A stretch of 64,000 bases of DNA, taken from assembly GCA_031398915.1 (NCBI GenBank), contig JANNOG010000055.1:1-64000 (forward strand), given 5' to 3'. The notes beneath the pieces were generated by a model. The model saw only the letters and a program-made list of their open reading frames with translations. It was not told where the DNA came from and did no database searches. A program made the translations under genes and the position numbers. This document shows, piece by piece, positions 16,709-25,825 of this stretch (the first letter of the stretch is position 1; each line of letters opens with the position of its first letter). The DNA comes from JANNOG01 sp031398915 (GTDB lineage: Bacteria; Actinomycetota; Actinomycetes; Actinomycetales; JBBAYJ01).

Positions 16709-17494
16709 ATGGGCGACGAGGTCGTGTCGATGCGGGCGGTCACCGTGGTCCGCTCCGGCTTCGCCCTCGTCGCCGACGTCGACTGGACGGTGCTCTCGGA
16801 CCAGAGATGGATCGTCATCGGGCCGAACGGTGCCGGGAAGACGACCCTGCTGCGCCTCGCAGCCGCCGCCGAGCACGCCACGAGCGGGCGGGTCCGGCTG
16901 TTGGGCGAGACGCTGGGTCGCGTCGATGTGGCGCAGTTGCGGCCACGGATCGGCCTGGCCAGCACCGCGCTCGGGGACGACATCCCCAGCGGGGAGAGCG
17001 CCCTCGACGTCGTCCTGACCGCCGCGTACGCGCGACTGGGCAGGTGGCAGGAGGACTACGACGAGGTCGACGTTCACCGCGCCCGTGCCCTGCTGGGCGG
17101 ATTGGGCGTGGCCGGTCTGGCGGCGCGGGCGTTCACGACCCTCAGCGAGGGCGAACGCAAGCGCGTGATGATCGCCCGGGCGTTGATGTCCAACCCCGAA
17201 CTGCTGCTGTTGGACGAGCCGGCCGCCGGCCTCGACCTGGGGGGCCGCGAGGACGTCGTGGCGCGCCTCGGGCGATTGGCCACATTGCCCGCCGCACCGG
17301 CGATCGTGCTGGTCACCCACCACCTCGAAGAGATCCCGGCGGGCTTCACCCACGTCATGCTGTTGCGGGCCGGCCGGGTGGTCGCCTCAGGACCGCTACC
17401 GCTGACCTTGACAAGTGAGGCGTTGGGCGAGACCTTCGGCCTGCCGCTGACGGTGGAACACAACGGACATCGCTATACGGCGCGGGCACGCTGA
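16709..17494 (+). CDS. Orphan ABC ATPase (ModF/YlmA-like)
   Basis: The 261-residue protein is a single ABC ATPase with Walker A GPNGAGKTT at about 38-46, signature LSEGERKRVMIARALM and Walker B LLLLDEPAAGLD. There is no permease or binding-protein gene nearby. The SEGE signature and overall length resemble the ModF/YlmA group, which also often lacks partners and whose role is unclear. NfeD follows 23 bp later. It may serve a permease elsewhere or have a non-transport role. Confidence 0.85.
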   Translation: MGDEVVSMRAVTVVRSGFALVADVDWTVLSDQRWIVIGPNGAGKTTLLRLAAAAEHATSGRVRLLGETLGRVDVAQLRPRIGLASTALGDDIPSGESALDVVLTAAYARLGRWQEDYDEVDVHRARALLGGLGVAGLAARAFTTLSEGERKRVMIARALMSNPELLLLDEPAAGLDLGGREDVVARLGRLATLPAAPAIVLVTHHLEEIPAGFTHVMLLRAGRVVASGPLPLTLTSEALGETFGLPLTVEHNGHRYTARAR

Positions 17495-17517
17495 GATCAT
17501 CGGGGAGGGTGACGGCC

Positions 17518-17997
17518 ATGGAGGAGTTGTTTCGCGAATCCCAGTGGTTGCTGTGGGTGGCAGTGGCGATCATCCTCGGCCTGATCGAGCTGGCCAGTTT
17601 CGATTTCGTCTTCTCGATGCTGGTGCTCGGTGCGCTGGCGGGTGGGACCGCCGCTTTCGTCGGCCAGGGATTCACCGGACAGGCCATCGCCTTCACCATC
17701 GTCAGCCTGCTCGGACTCGTCCTCGTCCGCCCTCTGATCAAGCGGTGGATCGACCGCTCGACACCTCTGACGTCGACCAACGCCGACGCCCTCGTCGGTC
17801 GACCCGCCGTGGTCATCGCCGACGTGACCGATCGTGGCGGGCAGGTGAAACTGGCCGGTGAGACGTGGTCCGCCCGAACGGTGGACGCCAGAGCGACCTT
17901 TCCCTCCGGCACCGATGTCACTGTCATCCGGATCGACGGTGCCACGGCCGTCGTCGGCCCACAATCCACCGCCACCCCAGGGAGCGAACCACAATGA
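17518..17997 (+). CDS. NfeD family membrane protein
   Basis: The 159-residue protein has two or three membrane helices in the first 80 residues and a C-terminal OB-fold domain, as in short NfeD proteins. NfeD partners with SPFH/stomatin proteins in membrane microdomains, and an SPFH gene follows with an ATGA overlap. I chose ATG 17518 because GGGGAGG lies about 10 nt upstream. An in-frame GTG at 17509 is almost inside that site. The role here is inferred from the pair, not shown. Confidence 0.88.
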   Translation: MEELFRESQWLLWVAVAIILGLIELASFDFVFSMLVLGALAGGTAAFVGQGFTGQAIAFTIVSLLGLVLVRPLIKRWIDRSTPLTSTNADALVGRPAVVIADVTDRGGQVKLAGETWSARTVDARATFPSGTDVTVIRIDGATAVVGPQSTATPGSEPQ

Positions 17998-19079
17998 GGG
18001 AAGTCCTGTTCACCGGTGTTCTCGTCCTGCTGATCATTCTCACGGCCGTCACCGTCCTGCGGGCCGTCCGGATCGTGAACCAGGCCAGCGCGGTCATCGT
18101 CGAGCGCCTCGGTAAGTACTCCCGCACGCTCAGCGCGGGACTGCACATCCTGGTCCCGTACATCGACCGGCCGCGGGCGACCGTGGATCTGCGCGAACAG
18201 GTGGTCAGTTTCCCGCCGCAACCGGTCATCACCTCGGACAACCTGGTGGTCAGCATCGACACGGTCATCTATTTCCAGGTGACCGACCCCAAGTCGGCGA
18301 CCTACGAGATCGCCAACTTCATCCAGGGCATCGAGCAGCTCACCGTGACCACGTTGCGTAACGTCATCGGGTCCCTCGACCTGGAGCAGACCCTGACCAG
18401 TCGCGACAACATCAATGCACAGTTGCGCGGCGTGCTGGACGAGGCGACGGGTAAATGGGGGATCCGCGTCAACCGGGTCGAGCTCAAGGCCATCGATCCG
18501 CCCCCCAGCGTGCAGGACTCGATGGAGAAGCAGATGCGCGCCGAGCGTGATCGCCGCGCCGTCATCCTGACCGCGCAGGGGGTCCAGGAGTCCCAGGTGC
18601 TCACCGCAGAGGGCGAGAAGCGAGCAGCCATCCTGCGCGCCGAGGGCACCGCCCAAGCGGCCATCCTCACCGCACAGGGTGAGGCGCGTGCGATCCAGCA
18701 GGTCTTCGAGGCCATTCACCGCGGCAATCCCGACGACAAGTTGCTCGCCTACCAGTACCTGCAGGTGCTACCCCAGATCGCCAACGGGTCGGCGAGCAAG
18801 ATGTGGATCGTGCCCAGTGAGCTGACCGAGGCGCTGTCCGGGATCGCTCGCGCCTTCGACGGCACTGCCCGCCCGTCTGCGGGATACCTGGGGGACCCGA
18901 CGGAGGAGATCCAGGGCATGAAACTGGAGGCGATGTCGCTGGACGACCCGGCCGAGGCATTGCGAGAGGCGAACGCCGGCGTGGCCGACGCCACCCGTGT
19001 GGCCGAGGGGGCGAGGGCGTCCGCTCTTCCATCGACGCCGCCCACCGCGTCGCCTGACCCGTCTCGTCCCCAGGAGTGA
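17994..19079 (+). CDS. SPFH/stomatin-like membrane protein
   Basis: The 361-residue protein has an N-terminal membrane helix at about 5-25, an SPFH domain at about 25-200 and a coiled-coil with Ala-Glu-rich repeats (about 185-245). A flexible Pro/Ser-rich tail follows. The domain contains the conserved IDPPPSVQDSMEKQMRAERDRRA stretch of paraslipins, split here for length: IDPPPSVQDSM then EKQMRAERDRR. It overlaps NfeD by ATGA, so the pair forms a coupled unit thought to organise membrane microdomains or quality control. Confidence 0.9.
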   Translation: MREVLFTGVLVLLIILTAVTVLRAVRIVNQASAVIVERLGKYSRTLSAGLHILVPYIDRPRATVDLREQVVSFPPQPVITSDNLVVSIDTVIYFQVTDPKSATYEIANFIQGIEQLTVTTLRNVIGSLDLEQTLTSRDNINAQLRGVLDEATGKWGIRVNRVELKAIDPPPSVQDSMEKQMRAERDRRAVILTAQGVQESQVLTAEGEKRAAILRAEGTAQAAILTAQGEARAIQQVFEAIHRGNPDDKLLAYQYLQVLPQIANGSASKMWIVPSELTEALSGIARAFDGTARPSAGYLGDPTEEIQGMKLEAMSLDDPAEALREANAGVADATRVAEGARASALPSTPPTASPDPSRPQE

Positions 19080-20635
19080 GCGACGCTCGCGCGAGCGACC
19101 AGGAGCCCTCGTCGACGCGCTGGTGCTTCGCCGACCAGCTGGGACCTCACTTCATCGACCGGGCCGACCAGGCAGTCCTGCTCATCGAGTCGGACAGGAC
19201 CTGGCGCCGTCGGACCTACCACCGGGCCAAGGCCCACCTGATCCTGTCGGCCCTGCGCCATCGGGCGCGGGCCTCGCCCGACACGGTGCGCCTGGTCCGG
19301 GCCGAGACATATGCCCAGGGTCTGGCCATGGCCGAGGTCAGCGCGAAAGCCCCGGTGACGGTGTGCGACCCGACGTCGTTCGCCGCCCGGCGTTTCGTGG
19401 CAGGGCTGGCCGCGGGTGAGGGGGTCGAGGCCGGCGCGGTGACCGTCGTCGCCGAACGCGGTTTCGCCGCCTCGGCGCAGCAGTTCCGGACCTGGGCCGA
19501 CGGTCGTGGCTCCCGGCGGCTGCTCATGGAGGACTTCTACCGCGAACAGCGCCGACGCCATGACCTGCTGGTCGAGGCCGATGGTCAACCGGCGGGCGGT
19601 ACCTGGAACCTCGACCACGACAACCGGCAACCACCGCCGAAGACGCACACGCTGGCCGACGCCGTCGACGTGAGTGGTCCGTGGTGGCCTACCGAGGACG
19701 ACATCGACGCCGAGGTGCGCCGCGACCTCGACCGGCTCCAGGCCGAGGGAGTCCGGTTCGTCGGTGACGATGGCCCCCGGCGCTTCGCGGTCACTCGCGA
19801 CGAGGCAGTTGCGGCCCTGAACCATTTCATCGGAACCCGGCTGACCCAGTTCGGTCCGTACGAGGACGCCATGCTGGCGGGGGACCGGTGGATGGCGCAC
19901 TCGTTGCTGTCCGTGCCGCTGAACCTCGGCCTGCTCGACCCCGTCGAGGTGGCCCGCGCCGCCGAGGCCGCCTACCGCGGGGGGCACGCGCCGCTGTCCA
20001 GCGTCGAGGGCTTCGTCCGCCAGGTCGTCGGCTGGCGCGACTACATCTGGCACATGTACTGGCGAGGTGGTCCGACCTACCGGACCGGCAACGCGCTGGC
20101 TGCCCACGCCCCGTTGCCGGACTGGTTCTCGGACCTCGACGCCGACGGCACCGTCCAGGCGCGGTGCTTGTCGGACGTGCTGGCGGGAGTGCGTGAGAAC
20201 GGCTGGGCTCACCACATCCCCCGACTCATGGTGTTGGGCAACTGGGCGTCCCAGCGCGGCTACGACCCTGCCGCGGTCACCGACTGGTTCCACACCCGGT
20301 TCGTCGACGGCTACGAATGGGTGATGGTCTCGAACGTGGTCGGCATGGCGCTGCATGCCGATGCCGGTGTGTTGGCCACCAAGCCGTACGTGTCCGGCGG
20401 GGCCTACCTGGACCGGATGAGCGACTACTGCGGCGGCTGCCGCTACGACCCCAAGGTCCGGGTGGGCGAGAAGGCCTGTCCGTTCACCGCCGGCTACTGG
20501 GCCTACATCGACCGCCACGCCGACACGCTGCGACCCAACCCGCGGATGTCGCGAGCCGTCGCCGGCCTGTCCAGGCTCTCGGATCGCGAAGCGGTCGTGG
20601 CACAGGAGACCGCGCGCGGAGCGGGCGCCCCCTGA
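19076..20635 (+). CDS. Fe-S cluster photolyase (FeS-BCP/CryPro, PhrB-like)
   Basis: The 519-residue protein belongs to the bacterial cryptochrome/(6-4) photolyase group that carries FAD and a [4Fe-4S] cluster. Cysteines 364, 452, 455 and 468 keep the exact spacing of the four cluster ligands known in Agrobacterium PhrB. The N-terminal block FADQLGPHF and the C-terminal FAD-binding region (WRDYIWHMYW, NWASQRGYDP, YEWVMVSNVVGM) are typical. The start GTG overlaps the SPFH stop (GTGA). Repair of (6-4) photoproducts is likely, since family members differ in activity. Confidence 0.9.
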   Translation: MSDARASDQEPSSTRWCFADQLGPHFIDRADQAVLLIESDRTWRRRTYHRAKAHLILSALRHRARASPDTVRLVRAETYAQGLAMAEVSAKAPVTVCDPTSFAARRFVAGLAAGEGVEAGAVTVVAERGFAASAQQFRTWADGRGSRRLLMEDFYREQRRRHDLLVEADGQPAGGTWNLDHDNRQPPPKTHTLADAVDVSGPWWPTEDDIDAEVRRDLDRLQAEGVRFVGDDGPRRFAVTRDEAVAALNHFIGTRLTQFGPYEDAMLAGDRWMAHSLLSVPLNLGLLDPVEVARAAEAAYRGGHAPLSSVEGFVRQVVGWRDYIWHMYWRGGPTYRTGNALAAHAPLPDWFSDLDADGTVQARCLSDVLAGVRENGWAHHIPRLMVLGNWASQRGYDPAAVTDWFHTRFVDGYEWVMVSNVVGMALHADAGVLATKPYVSGGAYLDRMSDYCGGCRYDPKVRVGEKACPFTAGYWAYIDRHADTLRPNPRMSRAVAGLSRLSDREAVVAQETARGAGAP

Positions 20636-20648
20636 CCGCAGCCACCCC

Positions 20649-20654
20649 CACACT
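20649..20654 (+). promoter_or_regulatory. Candidate -10 of the TauE/SafE gene
   Basis: CACACT ends 6 nt before the GTG at 20661. It matches NANNNT only, and the gene is 25 bp after the photolyase stop, so read-through is also possible. Confidence 0.3.
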
Positions 20655-20660
20655 GGCGCT

Positions 20661-21461
20661 GTGATCGTCGAGGTGTTCGGCACCGACTCGTGGGCACTGG
20701 TGGTCGTGGTCGTCCTCGCCTCGATCGGTGCCGGTGCGATCAACACGCTGGTCGGTACGGGGACGCTGCTGACGTTCCCGGCGCTGCTCGCTCTCGGGGT
20801 ACCTCCGGTGTCTGCGAACATCACGAACAACATCGGTCTGGTCGTCGGCTCGGTGACCGGAGCATGGGGGTACCGCCGGGAACTGCGAGGTCAGGCGGCA
20901 CGCGCGAGACGACTGGTCGTGTTCAGTGCCGCGGGAGGTGCGATCGGGGCCGGACTGTTGCTCGTCCTGCCCGCCGCTGCCTTCGAGGCAGTGGTTCCCG
21001 CCCTCGTCGCCGGAGGCGTCGTGCTGGTGATCACCGGTCCATGGCTGAGCGCCCGGTCCGCGCGTCGGCGCGCCCGAGGCGACACTGCGGAGACATCGGG
21101 GGAGCACACCGCACTGTTGGGGGTCGGCGTCCTCGGGGCGGGCGTCTACGGCGGTTACTTCGGCGCCGCCCAGGGGGTGCTCCTCATCGGCATGCTGGAC
21201 GTCGCACTGACCGAGAGCCTGCAACGCGTCAACGCCCTCAAGAACGTCCTGGCGTCGACGGTCAACCTGGTCGCGGGGCTGGTCTTCGTGGTCGCTGCAC
21301 CCTCTCTGGTCCGGTGGCCGCTGGTCGCCGTCGTGGCGGTGGGCGCCACCGTGGGCAGCGCCCTCGGTGCCCGGTACGGGCGTCGGCTGCCGCCGGTCGT
21401 CCTCAGGGGAACCATCGTCGTGGTGGGCTGCGCGGCGATCGTGGTGCTGGTGACCACGTGA
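20661..21461 (+). CDS. TauE/SafE (TSUP) family membrane transporter
   Basis: The 266-residue protein has about eight membrane helices in two homologous halves, with the family pattern GAINTLVGTGTLLTFPALL near 24-42 and GGYFGAAQGVLLIG in the second half. TSUP members move sulfite, sulfonates or other small anions, but the substrate here is unknown. A 21-residue charged loop (about 130-155) links the halves. Its stop overlaps the methyltransferase start (GTGA), so the two are coupled without an obvious functional link. Confidence 0.88.
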   Translation: MIVEVFGTDSWALVVVVVLASIGAGAINTLVGTGTLLTFPALLALGVPPVSANITNNIGLVVGSVTGAWGYRRELRGQAARARRLVVFSAAGGAIGAGLLLVLPAAAFEAVVPALVAGGVVLVITGPWLSARSARRRARGDTAETSGEHTALLGVGVLGAGVYGGYFGAAQGVLLIGMLDVALTESLQRVNALKNVLASTVNLVAGLVFVVAAPSLVRWPLVAVVAVGATVGSALGARYGRRLPPVVLRGTIVVVGCAAIVVLVTT

Positions 21462-22303
21462 GCGCGCGCCACGACGCCGGGCCGACCGTCATCCGCGTCA
21501 CCGACCCCGACGACCCCCGGCTGGTCGACTACACCTCGCTCACCGACGTCGCGCTGCGGCGGGTCCGCGAACCGGCTGAGGGGTTGTTCATGGCCGAGAG
21601 CAGCCTGGTGATCCGGCGCGCCCTGGCAGCCGGGCACCGGTTGCGCTCGGTGCTCGTGGCGCCCCGGTGGCTGGCCGAGATCGGCGACGTGATGGCGGCA
21701 GCCGGTGCGATGAACGCGCCCGTGTACGTCGCGGAGGAATCGATCCTCGAAGTGGTCACCGGGTTCCATCTGCACCGCGGCGCCCTCGCCGCCGTGCACC
21801 GCCCGGCCCTGCCCGCCGTCGCGGATGTCGTGGGCCCGGCAACGCGGGTGGCGGTCCTGGAGGACCTGGTCGACCACACGAACGTGGGCGCGGTGTTCCG
21901 CTCGGCGGCCGCGCTGGGGATTCAGGCGATCCTGGTCACTCCGCGATGCGCTGACCCGCTGTACCGGCGCAGTGTGCGCGTCTCGATGGGGTCGGTGTTC
22001 ACCATCCCGTGGACCCGCATTACCGGGTGGCCCGCAGCCGCCGGGCACCTGCGCGACCTGGGGTTCACCGTGGCCGCGCTCGGTGTGCGCCCCGGCGCCG
22101 TCGACCTCACCTCGTTCGCCGCCGCCGCACCGCCACGGCTGTGTTGGGTCCTGGGAACAGAAGGTGACGGGGTGACACCAGCTGCCGTGTCGGCCGCGGA
22201 CACCACCGTCCAGATCCCCATGCACGCCGGCGTCGACTCCCTCAACGTCGCAGCGGCCGCAGCAGTGGCGTTCTGGGCGACCCGCGACCGCACCCTCCCG
22301 TAG
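21458..22303 (+). CDS. SPOUT RNA 2'-O-methyltransferase (TrmH/SpoU family)
   Basis: The 281-residue protein methylates ribose in rRNA or tRNA using AdoMet. The N-terminal 110 residues resemble the substrate-binding L30e-like domain. The catalytic SPOUT knot shows DHTNVGAVFRSAAALG, LVTPRCADPLYRRSVRVSMG and IPMHAGVDSLNVAAAAAV, all three motifs of the TrmH family. The exact nucleotide target is not predictable. The GTG start overlaps the TSUP stop. A stem-loop follows the stop. Confidence 0.92.
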   Translation: MSARHDAGPTVIRVTDPDDPRLVDYTSLTDVALRRVREPAEGLFMAESSLVIRRALAAGHRLRSVLVAPRWLAEIGDVMAAAGAMNAPVYVAEESILEVVTGFHLHRGALAAVHRPALPAVADVVGPATRVAVLEDLVDHTNVGAVFRSAAALGIQAILVTPRCADPLYRRSVRVSMGSVFTIPWTRITGWPAAAGHLRDLGFTVAALGVRPGAVDLTSFAAAAPPRLCWVLGTEGDGVTPAAVSAADTTVQIPMHAGVDSLNVAAAAAVAFWATRDRTLP

Positions 22304-22308
22304 TGGTC

Positions 22309-22335
22309 CTCGGTCGGACGCTCAACGTCACCGAG
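22309..22335. terminator. Bidirectional stem-loop between convergent genes
   Basis: Arms CTCGGT (22309-22314) and ACCGAG (22330-22335) pair, continued by GACG and CGTC around a CTCAA loop, with a 2-nt bulge. The 10-bp stem sits in the 39-bp gap between the convergent methyltransferase and homocysteine methyltransferase genes. No T-tract follows, as is usual for high-G+C actinobacteria. Confidence 0.5.
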
Positions 22336-22342
22336 CCGGTCA

Positions 22343-23272
22343 TCAGGTCGAGCTGACCGCCCCGGCGATCGCCGTCACGTGCTCGATGTCCGTCCCGCAG
22401 CAGCCCCCGACCACCCGCAGGTCGAGAACCCGATCCAGGGCCGTGTACAGCCCGGCCAGCTCGCCGATGTCGCCACGGTCCAACTCCTCCGCGGCGTCGA
22501 GTTCGGCGTGGCTCGACCGCGATGCGTTGGCGCGGACACCCCTCACGCGCGACGACCATGCGGCGCCGGGGTCGAGTTGGTCGAGGAAGTGCGTCGGATG
22601 GGCGCAGTTGACCATGTAGTAAGCCACCGCGTCGCCCGCGACCTCGTCGACCCGTGTGACGGCCTCGGCGATGGTGGCGCCGGACGGCAGGTGACCGTCC
22701 GTCTCCACCGTGAACGAGACGACGGCGGCCAGCCCGGACGCCGCTGCTGCCCTTGCGATACCGATCGCCTCCTGGACGTAGGTGATCGTCACTGCGCTGA
22801 TCATGGCCGCGCCCGCCTCGGCGAACGCGTCGACCTGCCCCTGGTGGTACACCATGGCCTCCTCCACAGTCATGGTGTCGCCGACGACGTACCCGTCGCC
22901 GCGTGGGCCGATGACACCGTTGACCACGGTCGTCACGTCCGGGTACTCGGCGCCCAGAGCGAATGCGAACACCACCGACCGGCGGTTGACGTCGGCGAGG
23001 GCGTGCATGTCCAGCCCGGCACGCGCCGCCCAGTCAGGGTTGGCCCGCCAGGTCGGTGTGTCCATGACGAAACCGGCGCCACTGCGAGCGGCGAGCGCCA
23101 GGTACGGCACGTAGTAACGGCGCAGCGCGTCTCGCCCCACCTCCGTGTCGAGCAGCGGGAACGCAGCGAAGTCCGGCAGGTCCATGCCGTCGTGGAACAC
23201 GAGGCTGGTCTCCAGACCACCGTCGGTGAGGAACGCCCCGGCGCCGGACAGTTGCGGGAGGTCGAGCGCCAT
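22343..23272 (-). CDS. Homocysteine S-methyltransferase, MmuM-like
   Basis: The 309-residue TIM-barrel enzyme has the zinc-thiolate residues of homocysteine methyltransferases: Cys in MVNCAHP (about 224) and the pair in GGCCGTD (about 288-289). The N-terminal FLTDGGLETSL is also typical. Members of this small class use S-methylmethionine or AdoMet as methyl donor, unlike MetH, which is encoded separately here at 36942. ATG 23272 is preferred over upstream codons, and CATGAT ends 6 nt before it. Confidence 0.9.
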   Translation of the reverse strand: MALDLPQLSGAGAFLTDGGLETSLVFHDGMDLPDFAAFPLLDTEVGRDALRRYYVPYLALAARSGAGFVMDTPTWRANPDWAARAGLDMHALADVNRRSVVFAFALGAEYPDVTTVVNGVIGPRGDGYVVGDTMTVEEAMVYHQGQVDAFAEAGAAMISAVTITYVQEAIGIARAAAASGLAAVVSFTVETDGHLPSGATIAEAVTRVDEVAGDAVAYYMVNCAHPTHFLDQLDPGAAWSSRVRGVRANASRSSHAELDAAEELDRGDIGELAGLYTALDRVLDLRVVGGCCGTDIEHVTAIAGAVSST

Positions 23273-23278
23273 AGGCCG

Positions 23279-23284
23279 ATCATG
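23279..23284 (-). promoter_or_regulatory. Candidate -10 of the homocysteine methyltransferase gene
   Basis: CATGAT on the minus strand ends 6 nt before the ATG. It is a weak match, and the same hexamer stands before bioY. Confidence 0.35.
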
Positions 23285-23413
23285 GCGCTCATCACTCGTG
23301 ACCGGGAAGGGCAGGTGGTCGGGTCCACGAATGGCGGGGTCCACCCGCGGCGCCTACTGTCACACATGATCCCGGCCACCCAGTGACTCCGGTAGCTATG
23401 TCAGGAGTCGGTC

Positions 23414-25780
23414 ATGCCGTCACCCGTCTCGACACAGGACCTCGGCCTCATCGACGCCTATTGGCGCGCGGCGAACTACCTGTCCGTGGGGCAGATCTAT
23501 CTGCTCGACAACCCGTTGTTGCGCGAGCCGCTGGCTGCCGAACACATCAAGCCGCGACTCCTCGGTCACTGGGGCACCACACCGGGGCTCAACCTCGTGT
23601 ACGCGCACATGAACCGGGTGATCCGAGAGCGCGACCTCGACGCGCTGTACGTCACCGGCCCCGGACACGGCGGTCCCGGACTGGTGGCCAATGCCTATCT
23701 GGAACGCACCTATTCCGAGGTGTACCCCACGATCGGACGCGACACCGACGGCATGCGGGCTCTCTTCCGGCAGTTCTCCTTTCCCGGTGGAATCCCCAGT
23801 CACGTGGCCCCGGAGACGCCCGGCTCGATCCATGAGGGGGGCGAGCTGGGCTACGCCCTCGTCCACGCCTTCGGTGCGGTCTTCGACAACCCCGACCTGT
23901 TGGCCGTATGCGTCGTCGGCGACGGCGAGGCCGAAACAGGACCGCTGGCGGCCAGTTGGCACTCGACCAAATTCCTCAATCCGGTGACCGACGGTGCAGT
24001 CCTGCCCGTCCTGCATCTCAACGGGTACAAGATCGCCAATCCCACGTTCCTGGCCCGCATTCCCGATGCCGAGTTGAACGCACTCCTGCGGGGATACGGC
24101 TATGCGCCACACGTCGTATCGGGTGACGACCCCGCCGCTGTCCACGCCCAGCTGGCGGCCACGCTGGACGTCGTACTGGACGACATCGCCACCATCCAGG
24201 CGGACGCGCGCGGGGCGACGTCGAGCGCCCGACCCACGTGGCCCATGATCGTGCTCCGCACCCCGAAGGGCTGGACCGGACCCCGGACCGTCGACGGCCA
24301 TGCCGTCGAGGGCACGTACCGCTCGCATCAGGTGCCCGTGGCCGAGACCCGGACCAATCCTGCCCACCGCGAGCTACTGGAGACCTGGCTCCGCAGCTAC
24401 CGCCCGGACGAACTATTCGACGACGACGGAGCGCTGATACCGGAACTCCAGGCGCTGGCGCCGGACGGGGCCCGGAGGATGAGCGCCAACCCGCACGCCA
24501 ACGGCGGCCTTCTGCTGCGTGACCTCGTCATGCCGGACTTCCGCGACTACGCCGTGACGGTGACCAGCCCCGGAGTCGAGTCGAGCAGCGCGACGGCGGT
24601 GCTCGGCGAACTGCTGCGCGACGTGATCACGGCCAACCCTCAGACCTTCCGTGTCATGGGTCCGGACGAGACGGCCTCGAACCGGTTGACGGCGGTCTTC
24701 GAGGCGACGGACCGCACCTGGAACGCAGACGTACTTCCCGGCGACGACCATCTCGCCGTCGACGGTCGGGTCATGGAGGTGCTGTCCGAACATCTGTGCC
24801 AGGGCTGGCTGGAGGGGTACCTGCTGACCGGCCGCCACGGTCTGTTCACGTGCTACGAGGCGTTCATCCACATCGTGGACTCGATGTTCAACCAGCATGC
24901 CAAGTGGTTGAAGACCACGAACGGCATCCCGTGGCGAGCCCCGATCGCCTCGCTCAACTACCTCTTGACCAGCCACGTCTGGCGCCAAGACCACAACGGC
25001 CTGTCGCATCAAGATCCCGGCTTCATCGATCACGTGGTCAACAAGAAGGCCGACGTGATTCGGGTGTACCTGCCACCGGACTCGAACACCCTGTTGTCCG
25101 TGGCCGACCACTGCCTGCGCAGTAGGCAGTACGTCAACGTCATCGTGGCCGGCAAGCAGCCCGCATTGACGTATCTGACGATGGACGAGGCGATTTCCCA
25201 CTGCACACGGGGTCTGGGGATCTGGTCGTGGGCCAGCTCGCCGACAGCCGCGTCGACAGCGCCGGACGTCGTCCTGGCATGCGCCGGTGACACGCCGACC
25301 CTGGAGGCACTGGCGGCCGCCGACCTGCTTCGCACCGAGCTTCCCGATCTGGTGGTCAGGGTGATCAACGTCGTCGACCTGATGCGCCTCGAACCCGACA
25401 CCGAGCATCCCCACGGTCTGTCGGACCCCGATTTCGATGCGCTCTTCACGACCGACACGCCGGTGATCTTCGCTTATCACGGGTATCCGTCACTCATCCA
25501 CCGGCTGACCTACCGCCGCACCAACCACCGCAACATCCACGTCCGGGGCTACAAGGAGGAGGGCACGACCACGACGCCCTTCGACATGGTGATGATGAAC
25601 GACCTCGATCGGTACCGCCTGGTGATGGATGTCATCGACCGGGTGCCGACGCTCGGGGCCTCCGTCGCTGCCCTGCGTCAGCGGATGTCGGACGCCCGAC
25701 GCGACGCCCGCGCCTACACCCGCGAGCACGGCGAGGACGACCCCGCGATAACGAACTGGTCGTGGCCCCAGCCGGCATGA
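23414..25780 (+). CDS. xfp: Xylulose-5-phosphate/fructose-6-phosphate phosphoketolase
   Basis: The 788-residue enzyme uses thiamine diphosphate to split xylulose-5-phosphate, and often fructose-6-phosphate, into acetyl phosphate and an aldose phosphate. It has the N-terminal GPGHGGPG, the thiamine-binding GDGEAETGPLA, HVWRQDHNGLSHQDPG and VYLPPDSNTLL, all phosphoketolase hallmarks, at normal length. An AGGAG site about 7 nt before the ATG supports the start. No acetate kinase or phosphotransacetylase gene is nearby, so how acetyl phosphate is used is not shown here. Confidence 0.95.
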   Translation: MPSPVSTQDLGLIDAYWRAANYLSVGQIYLLDNPLLREPLAAEHIKPRLLGHWGTTPGLNLVYAHMNRVIRERDLDALYVTGPGHGGPGLVANAYLERTYSEVYPTIGRDTDGMRALFRQFSFPGGIPSHVAPETPGSIHEGGELGYALVHAFGAVFDNPDLLAVCVVGDGEAETGPLAASWHSTKFLNPVTDGAVLPVLHLNGYKIANPTFLARIPDAELNALLRGYGYAPHVVSGDDPAAVHAQLAATLDVVLDDIATIQADARGATSSARPTWPMIVLRTPKGWTGPRTVDGHAVEGTYRSHQVPVAETRTNPAHRELLETWLRSYRPDELFDDDGALIPELQALAPDGARRMSANPHANGGLLLRDLVMPDFRDYAVTVTSPGVESSSATAVLGELLRDVITANPQTFRVMGPDETASNRLTAVFEATDRTWNADVLPGDDHLAVDGRVMEVLSEHLCQGWLEGYLLTGRHGLFTCYEAFIHIVDSMFNQHAKWLKTTNGIPWRAPIASLNYLLTSHVWRQDHNGLSHQDPGFIDHVVNKKADVIRVYLPPDSNTLLSVADHCLRSRQYVNVIVAGKQPALTYLTMDEAISHCTRGLGIWSWASSPTAASTAPDVVLACAGDTPTLEALAAADLLRTELPDLVVRVINVVDLMRLEPDTEHPHGLSDPDFDALFTTDTPVIFAYHGYPSLIHRLTYRRTNHRNIHVRGYKEEGTTTTPFDMVMMNDLDRYRLVMDVIDRVPTLGASVAALRQRMSDARRDARAYTREHGEDDPAITNWSWPQPA

Positions 25781-25800
25781 GTGCCGCGGACCTGTGACCT

Positions 25801-25825
25801 CCGCCGCGACCGTGGTTCACGGCGG
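25801..25825. terminator. Possible stem-loop between xfp and tetR
   Basis: CCGCCG (25801-25806) and CGGCGG (25820-25825) form a perfect 6-bp GC stem with limited further pairing inside. It lies between convergent xfp and tetR and overlaps the tetR stop codon. No T-tract is present. Confidence 0.35.

Noticed and set aside
16980..17040. A permease partner for the ABC ATPase inside the 271-residue neighbour
   Set aside because: That protein lacks the repeated membrane helices required of a permease.
17355..18719. A minus-strand frame opposite NfeD and SPFH
   Set aside because: Antisense to a coupled gene pair with clear families; no start signal or motif.
18749..20833. A 694-codon minus-strand frame across the SPFH and photolyase genes
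   Set aside because: Its sequence is repetitive Arg, Gly, Val and Asp text typical of high-G+C antisense frames, without a domain.
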